64,000 nt of DNA. Source: Methylopila henanensis. Lineage in GTDB: Bacteria > Pseudomonadota > Alphaproteobacteria > Rhizobiales > Methylopilaceae. Of this stretch, positions 32,060 through 40,686 are shown one piece after another. A program made the position numbers and the translations under genes. Location: the NCBI RefSeq assembly GCF_042681025.1, contig NZ_JBHUER010000007.1, positions 96,492 to 160,491 on the forward strand, read 5' to 3'. The notes beneath the pieces are model-generated. The model was not told the DNA's origin. It was given only the letters and a program-made list of their open reading frames with translations, and did not search any database. Every line of letters starts with the position of its first letter. The first letter of the stretch is position 1.

Positions 32060-33186
32060 CGTCGCTCGTCGCCCCGATCGAGCTCCTGCGCCCGGCGCGG
32101 ATAGACTTCGGCCCCGGCACGCTCGGCGGCCTAAGGGCCTACGTGGCCGAGAGGGGCTACACGCGCCCGCTCGTCGTCGCCGATCCCTTCAACGCCGCCC
32201 GCGTCGACCTGCTCGGCTTGCGCGGCGACGTCGCGGTCTTCGGAGAGGTGAAGCCCGAGCCCGATGCGCCGAACCTCGACAAGGCGCTCGCGCTCGCGGC
32301 CGAAGCCCGCCCCGACGTCGTGATCGGCTTCGGCGGCGGCAGCGCCATGGACCTCGCCAAGCTCGTGGCCGTGCTGCCCGGCTCGGGCCAGACGCTCAAG
32401 GATGTCGTCGGGCCGGAGAAAGTGTCGGGCCGCACCGTGGGGCTCATCCAGATCCCGACCACGTCCGGCACCGGCTCCGAAGGCGGAACCCGCTCGCTCG
32501 TCACCGACCCCGAGACTAAGAACAAGCTTGCGGTTCAGAGCCGGCACATGCTTGCGGACCTCGCGATCGTCGACCCGGACCTCACCATGACGGTTCCGCC
32601 CTCCGTCACCGCGGCGACCGGCGTCGACGCCATGGCGCATTGCGTCGAGGCCTTCACCTCCAAGAAGGCGCATCCGGTCATCGACCTCTACGCGCTCGAA
32701 GGCGCGCGCCTCGTCGGCCGCTATCTCGCCCGCGCGGTCGCCGACGGAGCGGACCGCGAGGCGCGCGTCGGGCTGTCGCTCGCCTCGCTCTATGGCGGCT
32801 TCTGCCTCGGGCCGGTGAACACGACCGCGGGCCATGCGGTCGCCTATCCGCTTGGCACGCGGCACCACGTCGCCCACGGCCTCGCCTGCGCGCTGATCTT
32901 CCCGCACACGCTCGCCTTCAACGCGCCGGCGGTTCCTGAGAAGACCGGTCTGGTCCTCGAGGCGCTTGGCCTGAAGGGCGCGACGGCTCCCGACGCCGCT
33001 TTCGCGGGCGCCTACCGGTTCTGCGCGGATCTCGGGGTCGAGATGCGGCTGTCCGCGCTCGGCGTGCCGGACGGCGACTTCGGAACCATGGCGACGGAGG
33101 CCCACGCCATCCGCCGGCTGCTCGACAACAACCCTCGCGACATGAGCCGCGACGACATCCTCGCGATCTACGCCAAGGCCGCCTGA
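32056..33186 (+). CDS. Iron-containing (group III) alcohol dehydrogenase
   Basis: This 376-residue enzyme has the nucleotide loop VIGFGGGSAMDLAK and PTTSGTGSEGG. The metal ligands are the Asp in LAIVDPDL and the His residues in DAMAHCVEAF, TTAGHAVAYPLG and HHVAHGLACAL. Family members use NAD(P)H and Fe2+ to interconvert alcohols and aldehydes or reduce maleylacetate. I start at ATG 32056, six bases after GGAGG; the ATG at 32050 touches the Shine-Dalgarno. It overlaps the IclR stop (ATGA). The substrate is unknown. Confidence 0.92.
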   Translation: MTSLVAPIELLRPARIDFGPGTLGGLRAYVAERGYTRPLVVADPFNAARVDLLGLRGDVAVFGEVKPEPDAPNLDKALALAAEARPDVVIGFGGGSAMDLAKLVAVLPGSGQTLKDVVGPEKVSGRTVGLIQIPTTSGTGSEGGTRSLVTDPETKNKLAVQSRHMLADLAIVDPDLTMTVPPSVTAATGVDAMAHCVEAFTSKKAHPVIDLYALEGARLVGRYLARAVADGADREARVGLSLASLYGGFCLGPVNTTAGHAVAYPLGTRHHVAHGLACALIFPHTLAFNAPAVPEKTGLVLEALGLKGATAPDAAFAGAYRFCADLGVEMRLSALGVPDGDFGTMATEAHAIRRLLDNNPRDMSRDDILAIYAKAA

Positions 33187-33189
33187 GAA

Positions 33190-33222
33190 GCGGCCGTCGT
33201 CACGATGCGGCCGGACGGCCGC
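33190..33222 (+). repeat. Hairpin in the gap between dehydrogenase and Bug genes
   Basis: GCGGCCGTC and GACGGCCGC form a perfect 9-bp inverted repeat around a 15-base loop. There is no T-run. It could stabilise mRNA ends within the operon or lower expression downstream. Confidence 0.4.
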
Positions 33223-33245
33223 CAACCAAAACTGGAGGACGCCCG

Positions 33246-34235
33246 ATGCTGAAATCCCTGCTGGTCGCGGGCCTCGCGCTCGCGACGCCGCTCTCGCTCG
33301 CCCTGAGTTCGTCCGCGCAGGCGGCCGAGGGCGACTGGCCGAAGAAGCCCATCACGCTGCTGGTGCCGTTCACCGCCGGCGGCACCGCCGACATCTTCGC
33401 CCGCATGATCGGCGACCACCTGAACAGGGTCACCGGCCAGCCGATCGTGGCGGAGAACGTCGGCGGCGGCGGCGGCACGCTGGCGCTTGGCCGGCTCGCG
33501 CGCTCCGACGCGGACGGCTCGGTGATCGCGATCGCCTCGACCTCGAACCTCTCCATCCATCCGACGCTGCTGAAGGACCGGATCCAGTACCAGACGCTGC
33601 GCGACCTCGCGCCCATCACCCAGATCTCGCTCGTGCCGAACCTCCTGGTGGTGAATCCGGAGCGCATCAAGGCCCGCACCGTCCAGGAACTCATCGACCA
33701 CCTCAAGGCCAATCCTGAAAAGGTCGCGTTCGGCTCGTCGGGCGTGGGCACCACGCAGCATCTCGCCGGCGAGCTGTTCATGCAGCGCACCGGCACGAAG
33801 ATGACGCATGTCGCCTACAAGGGTTCGAGCCAGATGATGCCGGACCTGATCGCCGGCCAGATCGACATCGCCTTCGACAACGCGCCGCTGCTCTGGCCGC
33901 ACATCAAGTCGGGCAAACTGATCGCGCTCGGGACCGCGACCGCCGAGCGCCTCAAGGTCGCCCCAGACCTGCCGGCCGTCGCCGAGACGGTGCCGGGCTT
34001 CCAGGCCGTCGCCTGGCACGGTTTCCTCGCGCCGGTGAAGACCCCGAAGCCGCTGATCGAGGCCTACGCCAAGGAGATCAACGCCTTCATGGAGCGACCC
34101 GAGACGCAGAAGCGCTTCGAGGAGCTCGGCGTGCTGCCGATGCGCACGTCGCCGGAGGCCTTCGCGAAGCTGATCGGCGACGAGGCCGGGCAGTGGAGCA
34201 AGGTCATCGAGACCGCCGGCGTGAAGCCCGAATGA
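33246..34235 (+). CDS. Bug-family tripartite tricarboxylate transporter binding protein
   Basis: This 329-residue exported protein has a signal peptide (SLLVAGLALATPLSLALSSS, cleavage near AQAAEG). The Bug/TctC domain follows: WPKKPITLLVPFTAGGTADIF, GDHLNRVTGQPIVAENVGGG and the AFGSSGVGTTQHLAGELF block. It binds a carboxylate in the periplasm. No TctA or TctB membrane genes are present, so it either serves a carrier encoded elsewhere or acts as a sensor, as many orphan Bug proteins do. Confidence 0.92.
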   Translation: MLKSLLVAGLALATPLSLALSSSAQAAEGDWPKKPITLLVPFTAGGTADIFARMIGDHLNRVTGQPIVAENVGGGGGTLALGRLARSDADGSVIAIASTSNLSIHPTLLKDRIQYQTLRDLAPITQISLVPNLLVVNPERIKARTVQELIDHLKANPEKVAFGSSGVGTTQHLAGELFMQRTGTKMTHVAYKGSSQMMPDLIAGQIDIAFDNAPLLWPHIKSGKLIALGTATAERLKVAPDLPAVAETVPGFQAVAWHGFLAPVKTPKPLIEAYAKEINAFMERPETQKRFEELGVLPMRTSPEAFAKLIGDEAGQWSKVIETAGVKPE

Positions 34236-34256
34236 CGTCGGACGCCTGAGCTACGG

Positions 34257-34288
34257 CCGTCGTCCCGGCTAAAGCGCCGGGATGACGG
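34257..34288 (+). terminator. Strong hairpin after the Bug gene
   Basis: CCGTCGTCCCGGC, loop TAAAGC, GCCGGGATGACGG: a 13-bp stem with one G-U pair, then TCTTCCTCC. It may act as a weak terminator, or be a copy of the dispersed GTC/CCGGGA palindromes common in Rhizobiales intergenic DNA. Confidence 0.55.
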
Positions 34289-34326
34289 TCTTCCTCCCCT
34301 GAGCCCGCAATCCTTCCGAGAGTTCC

Positions 34327-35211
34327 ATGACCGCCTGCGAAACCTTCGTCGCCCTCGTGACCTGCTTCGACGACGCCGAGGAGATCGACTTCCGCGCGAC
34401 CCGTGCGCAGGTGCGCCGGCAGGTCGAGGCGGGCAACAACATCATGTGCGCCGGCACCAATGGCGACTTCACCGCGCTCACCTTCGAGGAAAAGGTGAGG
34501 CTGACCGAAGAGGTCGTGGAAGAGGCCGGCGGCCAGGCGCGCGTCATCGTCAACGCGGGCATGCCGGCGACCTACGAGACGGTGAAGCTCGCGCGGGAGT
34601 TCGACCGCATCGGCGTCGACGGGATCGCGGTCATCACTCCGTTCTTCATCGAATGCACGCAGGACGGACTGATCCGGCACTTCTCGACGGTCGCCGACGC
34701 CGTGAAGACGCCGATCTACCTCTACGACATCCCGGCCCGCACCCAGAACCACATCGAGCCGGAGACCGCGCGCGTCCTCGCCCGCCACGGCAACATCGCG
34801 GGCATCAAGGACAGCGGCGGCCAGCAGGCGACACTCGAGGCCTATCTCGGCGTCTCCAAGACGGAAGGCTCGTTCGACGTCTATTCGGGCCCGGATTCGC
34901 TCGTGCTCTGGGCGTTCCAGAACGGCGCCAAGGGCTGCATCTCCGGCCTCGGCAACGTGATGCCCAAGGTGCTGGCGGAGATCGCCGAAGGCTACAACGC
35001 CGGCGACCTGCCCAAGGCCGAGGCCGCGCAGGCGAAGTTCACCGCCTTCCGCACCGACCTCTACAAGCTCGGCTACCCGCCGGCGCTCGTGAAGCGCTCG
35101 CTCTACCTGATGGACGCTTCCGTCGGCGCGAGCCGCCAGCCGGCGCTGCCGCCGAGCCCCGAGCAGGACGAGAAGATCGCCGCCCTGCTGAAGATTCATG
35201 GCCTCGTCTGA
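34327..35211 (+). CDS. Dihydrodipicolinate synthase-family lyase/aldolase
   Basis: This 294-residue class I aldolase-fold protein has the Schiff-base Lys in IAGIKDSGGQ, the conserved Tyr in IYLYDIPART, and the substrate loop AGTNGDFTALTFEEK (GTNGE in DapA). The family covers DapA, N-acetylneuraminate lyase, 2-keto-3-deoxygluconate aldolase and related enzymes that cleave or form 2-keto acids. The setting among sugar-acid genes argues for a catabolic aldolase rather than lysine synthesis. Confidence 0.9.
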   Translation: MTACETFVALVTCFDDAEEIDFRATRAQVRRQVEAGNNIMCAGTNGDFTALTFEEKVRLTEEVVEEAGGQARVIVNAGMPATYETVKLAREFDRIGVDGIAVITPFFIECTQDGLIRHFSTVADAVKTPIYLYDIPARTQNHIEPETARVLARHGNIAGIKDSGGQQATLEAYLGVSKTEGSFDVYSGPDSLVLWAFQNGAKGCISGLGNVMPKVLAEIAEGYNAGDLPKAEAAQAKFTAFRTDLYKLGYPPALVKRSLYLMDASVGASRQPALPPSPEQDEKIAALLKIHGLV

Positions 35212-35221
35212 GGAGCGCCCG

Positions 35222-36202
35222 ATGACCGTCGTCGCCACCACGTCGCCCGGCTTCGGCCGCTACGGAGCCGTTCCGGACAAGCTCGCGCAGAAGGGCTGGA
35301 CCCTCCTCCGCTGCGTCGACATGACGAAGCCGGATGGGGGCCTCTCGGAGCATCTCGCAGACGTCGATTTCCTGGTCGCGGGCCTCGTCAGGGTGACCGA
35401 GGAGACGCTTGCCGCCGCGCCGAAGCTCAAGGCGGTTTTGAAGCACGGCGTCGGGGTCGACAGCATCGACGTCGCGGCCTGCACGGCGCGCGGCGTTCCG
35501 GTGCTCAACACGCCGGGCGCGAACGCGGCCGCGGTCGCGGAGCTCGCGATCGGCATGATGTTCTCCTTCGCGCGCAACATTCCGGCGGGCCATCAGGGCA
35601 TCGTCGCCGGGGGCTGGAACCGCGTCGTCGGCAGCGAGATCGGCGGCAAGACGCTCGGCATCGTGGGCCTTGGCGCGATCGGCCGGTCGCTCGCGCTGAA
35701 AGCCATCGGCCTCGGCATGAAAGTCGTGGCGTCGGACCTCTATCCGGACCGAGGCTTCGCGGAGAAGCACGGCGTCGATATCGTGGAGCTCGACGAGCTC
35801 CTGAAGCGTTCCGACTACGTCTCGCTCCACGTCTTCGGCGGGGCGGACAACGCCGCGCTGATCAACGCCGAGCGCCTCGCGCTCATGAAGCCGACCGCGT
35901 GCCTGCTCAATCTTGCGCGCGGCGAGGTCGTGGATCTCGACGCGCTCGACGCGGCGCTCAGCGCGGGGAAACTCGCGGGCGCCGGGATCGACGCCTATCC
36001 GGTCGAGCCGCCGGACGTCTCCCACCCGATCTTCCGTCAGCCGCGCGTCGTCTTCACGCCGCACACCGGCGCGGACACGGTCGAGTCGGTCGAACGCGTG
36101 GGGCTGATGAACATCGAGGACATCGAGACGCTGCTCGCCGGCGGCCGCCCGGCCCGGGTGCTGAACCCGCAGGTGTTCGAGCGGGCGGGAGCGCCGGCGT
36201 GA
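35222..36202 (+). CDS. D-isomer-specific 2-hydroxyacid dehydrogenase
   Basis: This 326-residue protein has the NAD-binding motif LGIVGLGAIGRSLALKA. The catalytic Arg is in LLNLARGEVVD, the Glu in DAYPVEPPD, and the His in VVFTPHTGADT. Family members oxidise or reduce 2-hydroxyacids such as phosphoglycerate, glycerate or sugar acids. ATG 35222 has GAGGAGC upstream. The end overlaps the next start by four bases, GTGA, so the two dehydrogenases are coupled. Confidence 0.9.
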   Translation: MTVVATTSPGFGRYGAVPDKLAQKGWTLLRCVDMTKPDGGLSEHLADVDFLVAGLVRVTEETLAAAPKLKAVLKHGVGVDSIDVAACTARGVPVLNTPGANAAAVAELAIGMMFSFARNIPAGHQGIVAGGWNRVVGSEIGGKTLGIVGLGAIGRSLALKAIGLGMKVVASDLYPDRGFAEKHGVDIVELDELLKRSDYVSLHVFGGADNAALINAERLALMKPTACLLNLARGEVVDLDALDAALSAGKLAGAGIDAYPVEPPDVSHPIFRQPRVVFTPHTGADTVESVERVGLMNIEDIETLLAGGRPARVLNPQVFERAGAPA

Positions 36203-37248
36203 CCGCGCCCCGTTTCCGCGCCGAGGACCTGGTCGCATACGCCGAGGCGTTGTTTTCGGCCGCCGGTCTCGAGTCCGACAAGGCGAAGGCGGTGGCGGCC
36301 TATCTGGTCGAGGCCGACCTGATGGGCCACACCACCCACGGCCTCGCGCTCGCGGGCTGGTATCTCGACGCCATCGCGGACGGCGTGATGACCAAGGCCG
36401 GGGCGCCGGACGTGGTCTCGGACCGCGGAGCGGCGGTCTGCTGGCGCGGGCGGCGCCTGCCGGGCGCATGGCTGACGGCTGAGGCGGTGAAGCTCGGCTG
36501 CGAGCGCGCGAAGACCCACGGCGCGGCCACGATCGTCATCGGCGACAGCCACCACATCGGCTGCCTGGCGGCCTATCTGCCGATCGCGACGAGCCAAGGT
36601 TTGATGGTCACGATCGCGAGCTCCAGTCCGTCCGGCGCGCAGGTCGCGCCGTTCGGCGGGCTGAAGGGGCTCTACACGCCCGATCCTGTCGCGCACGGGA
36701 TTCCGACGCCGGGCGACCCGATCCTGATCGACATCTCGGCCTCGATCACCACCGTCAACATGAGCCAGCGGCTTATCAAGGCGGGCGAACAGTTCCCGCA
36801 TGACTGGCTGATGGACAAGGACGGCAAGCCGTCGCGCGACCCGAAGGTCATGCAGGAGGGCGGCACGCTGCTGCCGACCGGCGGCCTCGACCACGGCCAG
36901 AAGGGCTATGGCATGGCGCTCCACGTCGAGGCGGTGACGCAGGGCTTGGCGGGTTACGGCCGGGCCGACGCGCCGAAAGGCACCAACGCGGCGGTGACCG
37001 TGCAGGTCTACGATCCCGAGGCTTTCGGCGGTCGGGACGGGTTCCTGCGCCAGACCGGCTGGCTCGCGGACGCCTGCCGCTCCAACCCGCCGCGGCCGGG
37101 CGTCAACGCGGTGCGGCTGCCGGGAGAGGCGGCGCTGAAGCGTAAGCGCGAGGCGCTCGCGAACGGCGCCGCGATCCACGATGGCGTCCTGGCCTCGCTG
37201 GAGCCGCACGCCGCCCGTCTCGGCGTTCATCCGCCGACCGCGATCTGA
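36199..37248 (+). CDS. Malate/L-lactate/ureidoglycolate dehydrogenase-family (Ldh2) oxidoreductase
   Basis: This 349-residue protein starts at GTG 36199, overlapping the upstream stop. It has the Ldh_2 fold signatures: EADLMGHTTHGLALAGWYLD with the conserved active-site His, VIGDSHHIGCLAAYLPIA, and DPVAHGIPTPGDPILIDISA. These enzymes use NAD(P) to oxidise L-2-hydroxyacids and related sugar acids (2,3-diketogulonate reductase, ureidoglycolate dehydrogenase). Being next to a D-specific dehydrogenase, it could complete a D/L epimerising or racemising oxidation-reduction pair; that is inference. Confidence 0.9.
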   Translation: MTAPRFRAEDLVAYAEALFSAAGLESDKAKAVAAYLVEADLMGHTTHGLALAGWYLDAIADGVMTKAGAPDVVSDRGAAVCWRGRRLPGAWLTAEAVKLGCERAKTHGAATIVIGDSHHIGCLAAYLPIATSQGLMVTIASSSPSGAQVAPFGGLKGLYTPDPVAHGIPTPGDPILIDISASITTVNMSQRLIKAGEQFPHDWLMDKDGKPSRDPKVMQEGGTLLPTGGLDHGQKGYGMALHVEAVTQGLAGYGRADAPKGTNAAVTVQVYDPEAFGGRDGFLRQTGWLADACRSNPPRPGVNAVRLPGEAALKRKREALANGAAIHDGVLASLEPHAARLGVHPPTAI

Positions 37249-37583
37249 GACGCTTGACGCTTCGCTCAATGGTCGTTTCAGGAGATCCGCCGATGATCGG
37301 TCGCCACCCTATCGCGGTCTGACAGGCCCACGTCTCCGAACGCTCGAACTCGCCGCCAGCGCGCCGCTTGACGGCGACAAGCGTTGCAGCCACGCGGCTT
37401 CTTAGTGCCACGAGAGCAGGATCAAAGCGGATCATCTGAAGGCCGCGTCAAGGTCCGTGGCAGCTTGTGCCGCCGCTGACGTTGGAGGGTTGAAACGTCG
37501 CGTCGAACGTCGAAAGCAGACATCGGCTGATATTTCTCTTGGCGCCTCTTCCAGCGTAGGCGGGGGCGCCGGCTTTGCTGCGG
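37249..37583. other. Intergenic stretch without recognisable gene
   Basis: No ORF with family resemblance is seen between the Ldh2 gene and the integrase remnant. Composition stays GC-rich but coding structure is lost. This marks the left edge of a probable island. Confidence 0.5.
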
Positions 37584-37740
37584 TCAAAGCTCGAGTCGCC
37601 CGGAAAGCGCCAAAGCGTCGTCGACCTCGACGCCCAGATAGCGGTCTGTGCTGTCGAGCTTCCCATGGCCTAGGAGCAACCGCGCGCTCACGGGTGACCG
37701 GCCTTCTTGTAGATCAGCGACACCTTCCTTCGGCGCAGGC
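37584..37740 (-). pseudogene. Tyrosine recombinase (phage integrase) C-terminal remnant, frameshifted
   Basis: On the minus strand, VSLIYKKAGHP is followed after a frame change by VSARLLLGHGKLDSTDRYLG and VEVDDALAL. This is the C-terminal signature of small site-specific integrases (the His of LLLGH and the Tyr nucleophile in DRYLG). The N-terminal catalytic half is absent and the two pieces are out of frame, so it is dead. It suggests that the following genes arrived on a mobile element. Confidence 0.72.
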
Positions 37741-37920
37741 GAGGCGGCCCTCAACTTGATCATACGTCCATCACCGTTCGGCGACGCCCCAAGACGGGAC
37801 AGCGCGTGCGCGCCCGACAACAGACGTCGGGCCGTCGCGCCACGGCGTCGAGGCATTCGACGTCACCAAGATCGCAAGATAATATCGGATAGGGATGCTG
37901 TGAAAGAAAAAAGGCGTAGA

Positions 37921-38835
37921 ATGAATCATTCCGATATGCTTGGCCGAAGTATAGCTGACCCGATCGTCGAATCGTACTTGGCCGATCACGAAAAGCTGGA
38001 CCCTATCGATTTCCGCGCAAATGCGGAGATTGGATTTTTCGGCGGCTTCGATAGCGGTTTCAGCCTGCAGGTGGAAAGCCTTTCCGCATACAGCGCAGAA
38101 TTCGAAGAGGTACGGTCACGGCGCCTGCCGGACGACGAGGAGAGGATCGTCTCTCGGCTGTCCTTTACCGGGCTGGACGCCATGAGGGCCGTGCAGCGTT
38201 CCTATATGTCGGCGCTGCCATTCGATCTGACGTTTGGAGACAGCAGCGAGGTCGTGGCCGAGAAGCTCGGGGCGGGTCCGTTTCGGAAAGGCAAGAGCAG
38301 CACGCTGCCGGAATACTCGGCCGAACGCTTCGAGCATTCCCATGCCGTCGGCGATATGGTGGTGATCGCGAAATATGACGCGGACCTGCGGCTGATGGCG
38401 GTCTATCTGATGCAGGCCGACCGCGCCATGCTCAAGGCCAAGCGCCGGAAGGCGTCCTTTCCCAAGCATAAGATCGCGCCCGGCAGTATCGATAAAGTAG
38501 AAGCATTGCGGGACAAAATTCCGACGCCACGTTGGCGGGAATCGATGGCCCGGGGAGACGGGCTATTCAACGAGGCCGACATCGCCGCGGCTGAAACGGC
38601 GCTGAATGTGTTCGTCGACACGGTGAAGGCCGCGACCAGCCAGCGGGATGCGCAGGCCATCTGGGCGGCGGTCAAGGATATCGTTCTTGCGATCAATGAG
38701 ATCAACGACAGGAGCGGGATGATCGAAACCCTGGAGCGCGACGAACTTGGCGTCCTGATTGACGCGGTGGTGAGGGCGTCAGGCTTCATCCTTCCCGATG
38801 ATGAGGATGTCACCGCGCAATGGCGTGAGTGGTGA
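37921..38835 (+). CDS. Uncharacterised protein, 304 aa, possible immunity-type
   Basis: The ORF begins at ATG 37921 with AAGG seven bases upstream. The first half looks like a beta-rich module of the kind seen in some bacterial immunity proteins: a strand, then LPFDLTFGDSSEVVAEKLGA, and later DMVVIAKYDADLRLMAVYLM. The second half (about 190-304) is helical with AAETALNVFVDTVKAATSQR and a C-terminal DEDVTAQWREW. It has no signal peptide or membrane helix. I cannot name a family. Its GC is lower than its neighbours', and it follows an integrase remnant, so transfer is likely. Confidence 0.7.
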   Translation: MNHSDMLGRSIADPIVESYLADHEKLDPIDFRANAEIGFFGGFDSGFSLQVESLSAYSAEFEEVRSRRLPDDEERIVSRLSFTGLDAMRAVQRSYMSALPFDLTFGDSSEVVAEKLGAGPFRKGKSSTLPEYSAERFEHSHAVGDMVVIAKYDADLRLMAVYLMQADRAMLKAKRRKASFPKHKIAPGSIDKVEALRDKIPTPRWRESMARGDGLFNEADIAAAETALNVFVDTVKAATSQRDAQAIWAAVKDIVLAINEINDRSGMIETLERDELGVLIDAVVRASGFILPDDEDVTAQWREW

Positions 38836-39009
38836 CGGGAGCCGACGGACTCTCCCAACCGAACGCCGCCTGATCGGCTGCCGCGATGATCTTGATGGTC
38901 CTCAAGAATAACCCCCGAACGACTCTGAAGAGAAAGTTTTTCAGAACCGAAATAATCTTACATCCTATACGGGGCCATTTAGAAGGTGCGTGAAACGAGA
39001 AAACTCGCC

Positions 39010-39405
39010 TTAATCCGGTGGACAGGGAAAAACAGCGGCCAGCCCCTCGATCACCAATGTCGACGCTCTTTCTTTAAGGCGCTCAGGCGTGACGCTCCGA
39101 AGATGCGTGTATACGCGGTCTGTAAGCTCATGGGGGAGGACCGATCCGGCGCCACACCACGCGGTCCCGCTGGTGGCGTCCGCCACTCCGGCTATGTAAG
39201 CGTTACCGCGGGCCGCCGACGTGATCCGGCCAGCCTCACTCTGCAGGGCGCCGTCATCGAGCTTCCCTTCGAGCGCCTTGATCAGCTCCGTCCCGGTGAT
39301 CATCCAGTCGGGGGCCGCATCGTCGCCCGGTTCTGCCGATGCGACATTGGTGGCCAAGACCATCGACAGCATCGCCGCGGGAAGAGGCGCCAAAAATCCC
39401 CACAT
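39010..39405 (-). CDS. Rap1a/Tai-like periplasmic immunity protein
   Basis: This 131-residue protein has a signal peptide (PLPAAMLSMVLATNVASA). The mature part follows the Rap1a/Tai plan: TGTELIKALEG, GNAYIAGVADATSGTAWC, then LPHELTDRVYTHLRSVTPER and the terminal EGLAAVFPCPP, with two Cys that should form the family's disulfide. Rap1a of Serratia neutralises a type VI amidase effector in the periplasm. No effector or secretion gene is adjacent, so this would be an orphan immunity gene. The family match is by pattern only. Confidence 0.68.
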   Translation of the reverse strand: MWGFLAPLPAAMLSMVLATNVASAEPGDDAAPDWMITGTELIKALEGKLDDGALQSEAGRITSAARGNAYIAGVADATSGTAWCGAGSVLPHELTDRVYTHLRSVTPERLKERASTLVIEGLAAVFPCPPD

Positions 39406-39939
39406 CGCTGTCCACTCCGTTGATCAGGCCGTCCACCGACGAGAACAGATTCGGGCGGTCGCCCAAACACGGCCGATGGCGGCCGATCTCGAAGGGATTG
39501 CTCGTGAGGAGACGCCCGGAAGCGGGTTTCTCAAACGTTTGCAAAGGGTCACGAGCGGGCGTTCGGCTATGAGCTTTCGCGCCGACTTGAGCGGAGGCTC
39601 TGATCTCGTATTCGCAGAGGATCAGAGGCGCTGGGCCATCCGAGACTTTCCCGCGCTCGTAGGTTCCATGAGGTAGCTGCGTGATCCTGCATACGATCAA
39701 GGTCGCTGGGACCACTTTCCTACTTTCTACGGCTGACTTCGTTAGCTGATTTTGACCCGTAGCAGTCACGCGTTCCGTCCGCTTTCAAGCCGATCCTTTG
39801 CCGCTCTGCGGGCGACAAGACGCCTACGGACGAACTGCCCCAGAATCCGAGGTTTCCGCGTCTTCGATCCGCGCACGACCACGAAGAGCTGGTCGTCGCG
39901 CAAAGGCCACGGCAGCGCTTTGGCCTCGACCCATGGGCC
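39406..39939. other. Intergenic stretch, no recognisable gene
   Basis: Both strands contain open frames, but none has a plausible start, composition or family resemblance. This may be decayed mobile DNA at the right edge of the lower-GC patch. Confidence 0.5.
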
Positions 39940-40686
39940 CTAATCCAGGTCCCGAATGCAGAAGTCCTGCACAATCTCGTCGCCAATCAGGTGTTCGGCG
40001 ACGATGCGGTCGAGCGCCTGAGGGTCGAGGCGACCGTACCAAACGCCGTCCGGATGGACGGTCATCACCGGGCCGAGATTACACGGAAACTGACACGAGC
40101 TTCGCGCACAAAGCACCCGACGCGGTCCCCGCACTAAGCCGTGCTCGCGCCTCATCAGATCCCTGAGCCTCTGGTAGAGTGGCTCAGCGCCGCGGTGAAG
40201 GCAGCGCGCGCCGGTGCAGAAGAATATCTGCCGGCCGTGTCGTGGAATCTCCGACCAGCCGGGCTTGCCCATGCTTGGCGCCGCTCCGCCGACATCCGCC
40301 GCGTCGGCGCTTTCGAGCGATCTTGCCGCAAGGTCCGCCAGGTCGACGAAACACTCCACCGCCGCCGCGATCGTCACCCGGGGCGCGGTCGAGCGTTCCG
40401 ACCTCCAAGCGCTCAGCGCGCCGGGCAACCACGTCGCGATGCTGGGATCCGTCGGGATCATGCAGGGCACCACGACGGCTTCCGCGATCCCGCTGTCCGC
40501 CAGCCGGCCGAGAACCTCCGGGAGAGACGGGCCGCTGAGGTCGGCGAAAGCACAGGCGACCTGCCGTGAAGGGGCGCCGGCGCGCAGACGGTCCACGATC
40601 CCCTGAAGCCGCTGACGGCTGTCGAAGGACGCGCGGCCGTAGAGGATCACCGCCCGGTCAGGCGCCTCGGTGACAACGTCAGCCAT
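39940..40686 (-). CDS. Degenerate CbiX-like domain fused to a thioredoxin-like [2Fe-2S] ferredoxin domain
   Basis: The protein has 248 residues from ATG 40686 (GAGGAG upstream; an adjacent ATG at 40689 is possible). Residues 10-115 resemble CbiX/SirB chelatase halves (ILYGRASFDSRQRLQGIVDR, PSLPEVLGRLADSGIAEAVVVP), but the metal-binding His residues expected in GHGS-like and P-x-x-G-x-H motifs are missing. Residues 150-245 are a thioredoxin-like ferredoxin with FFCTGARC and VLCARSSCQFPC (Cys157, 162, 193, 198, 202). Such fusions occur in cobalamin gene sets. Here it is on the nrd strand, 270 bases downstream. Cobalt or tetrapyrrole chelation is doubtful. Confidence 0.78.
   Translation of the reverse strand: MADVVTEAPDRAVILYGRASFDSRQRLQGIVDRLRAGAPSRQVACAFADLSGPSLPEVLGRLADSGIAEAVVVPCMIPTDPSIATWLPGALSAWRSERSTAPRVTIAAAVECFVDLADLAARSLESADAADVGGAAPSMGKPGWSEIPRHGRQIFFCTGARCLHRGAEPLYQRLRDLMRREHGLVRGPRRVLCARSSCQFPCNLGPVMTVHPDGVWYGRLDPQALDRIVAEHLIGDEIVQDFCIRDLD

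Noticed and set aside
39254..39769. 171-codon minus-strand frame between the Rap1a-like and CbiX-ferredoxin genes
   Set aside because: It overlaps the Rap1a-like gene in another frame, has no recognisable domain and no ribosome-binding site.
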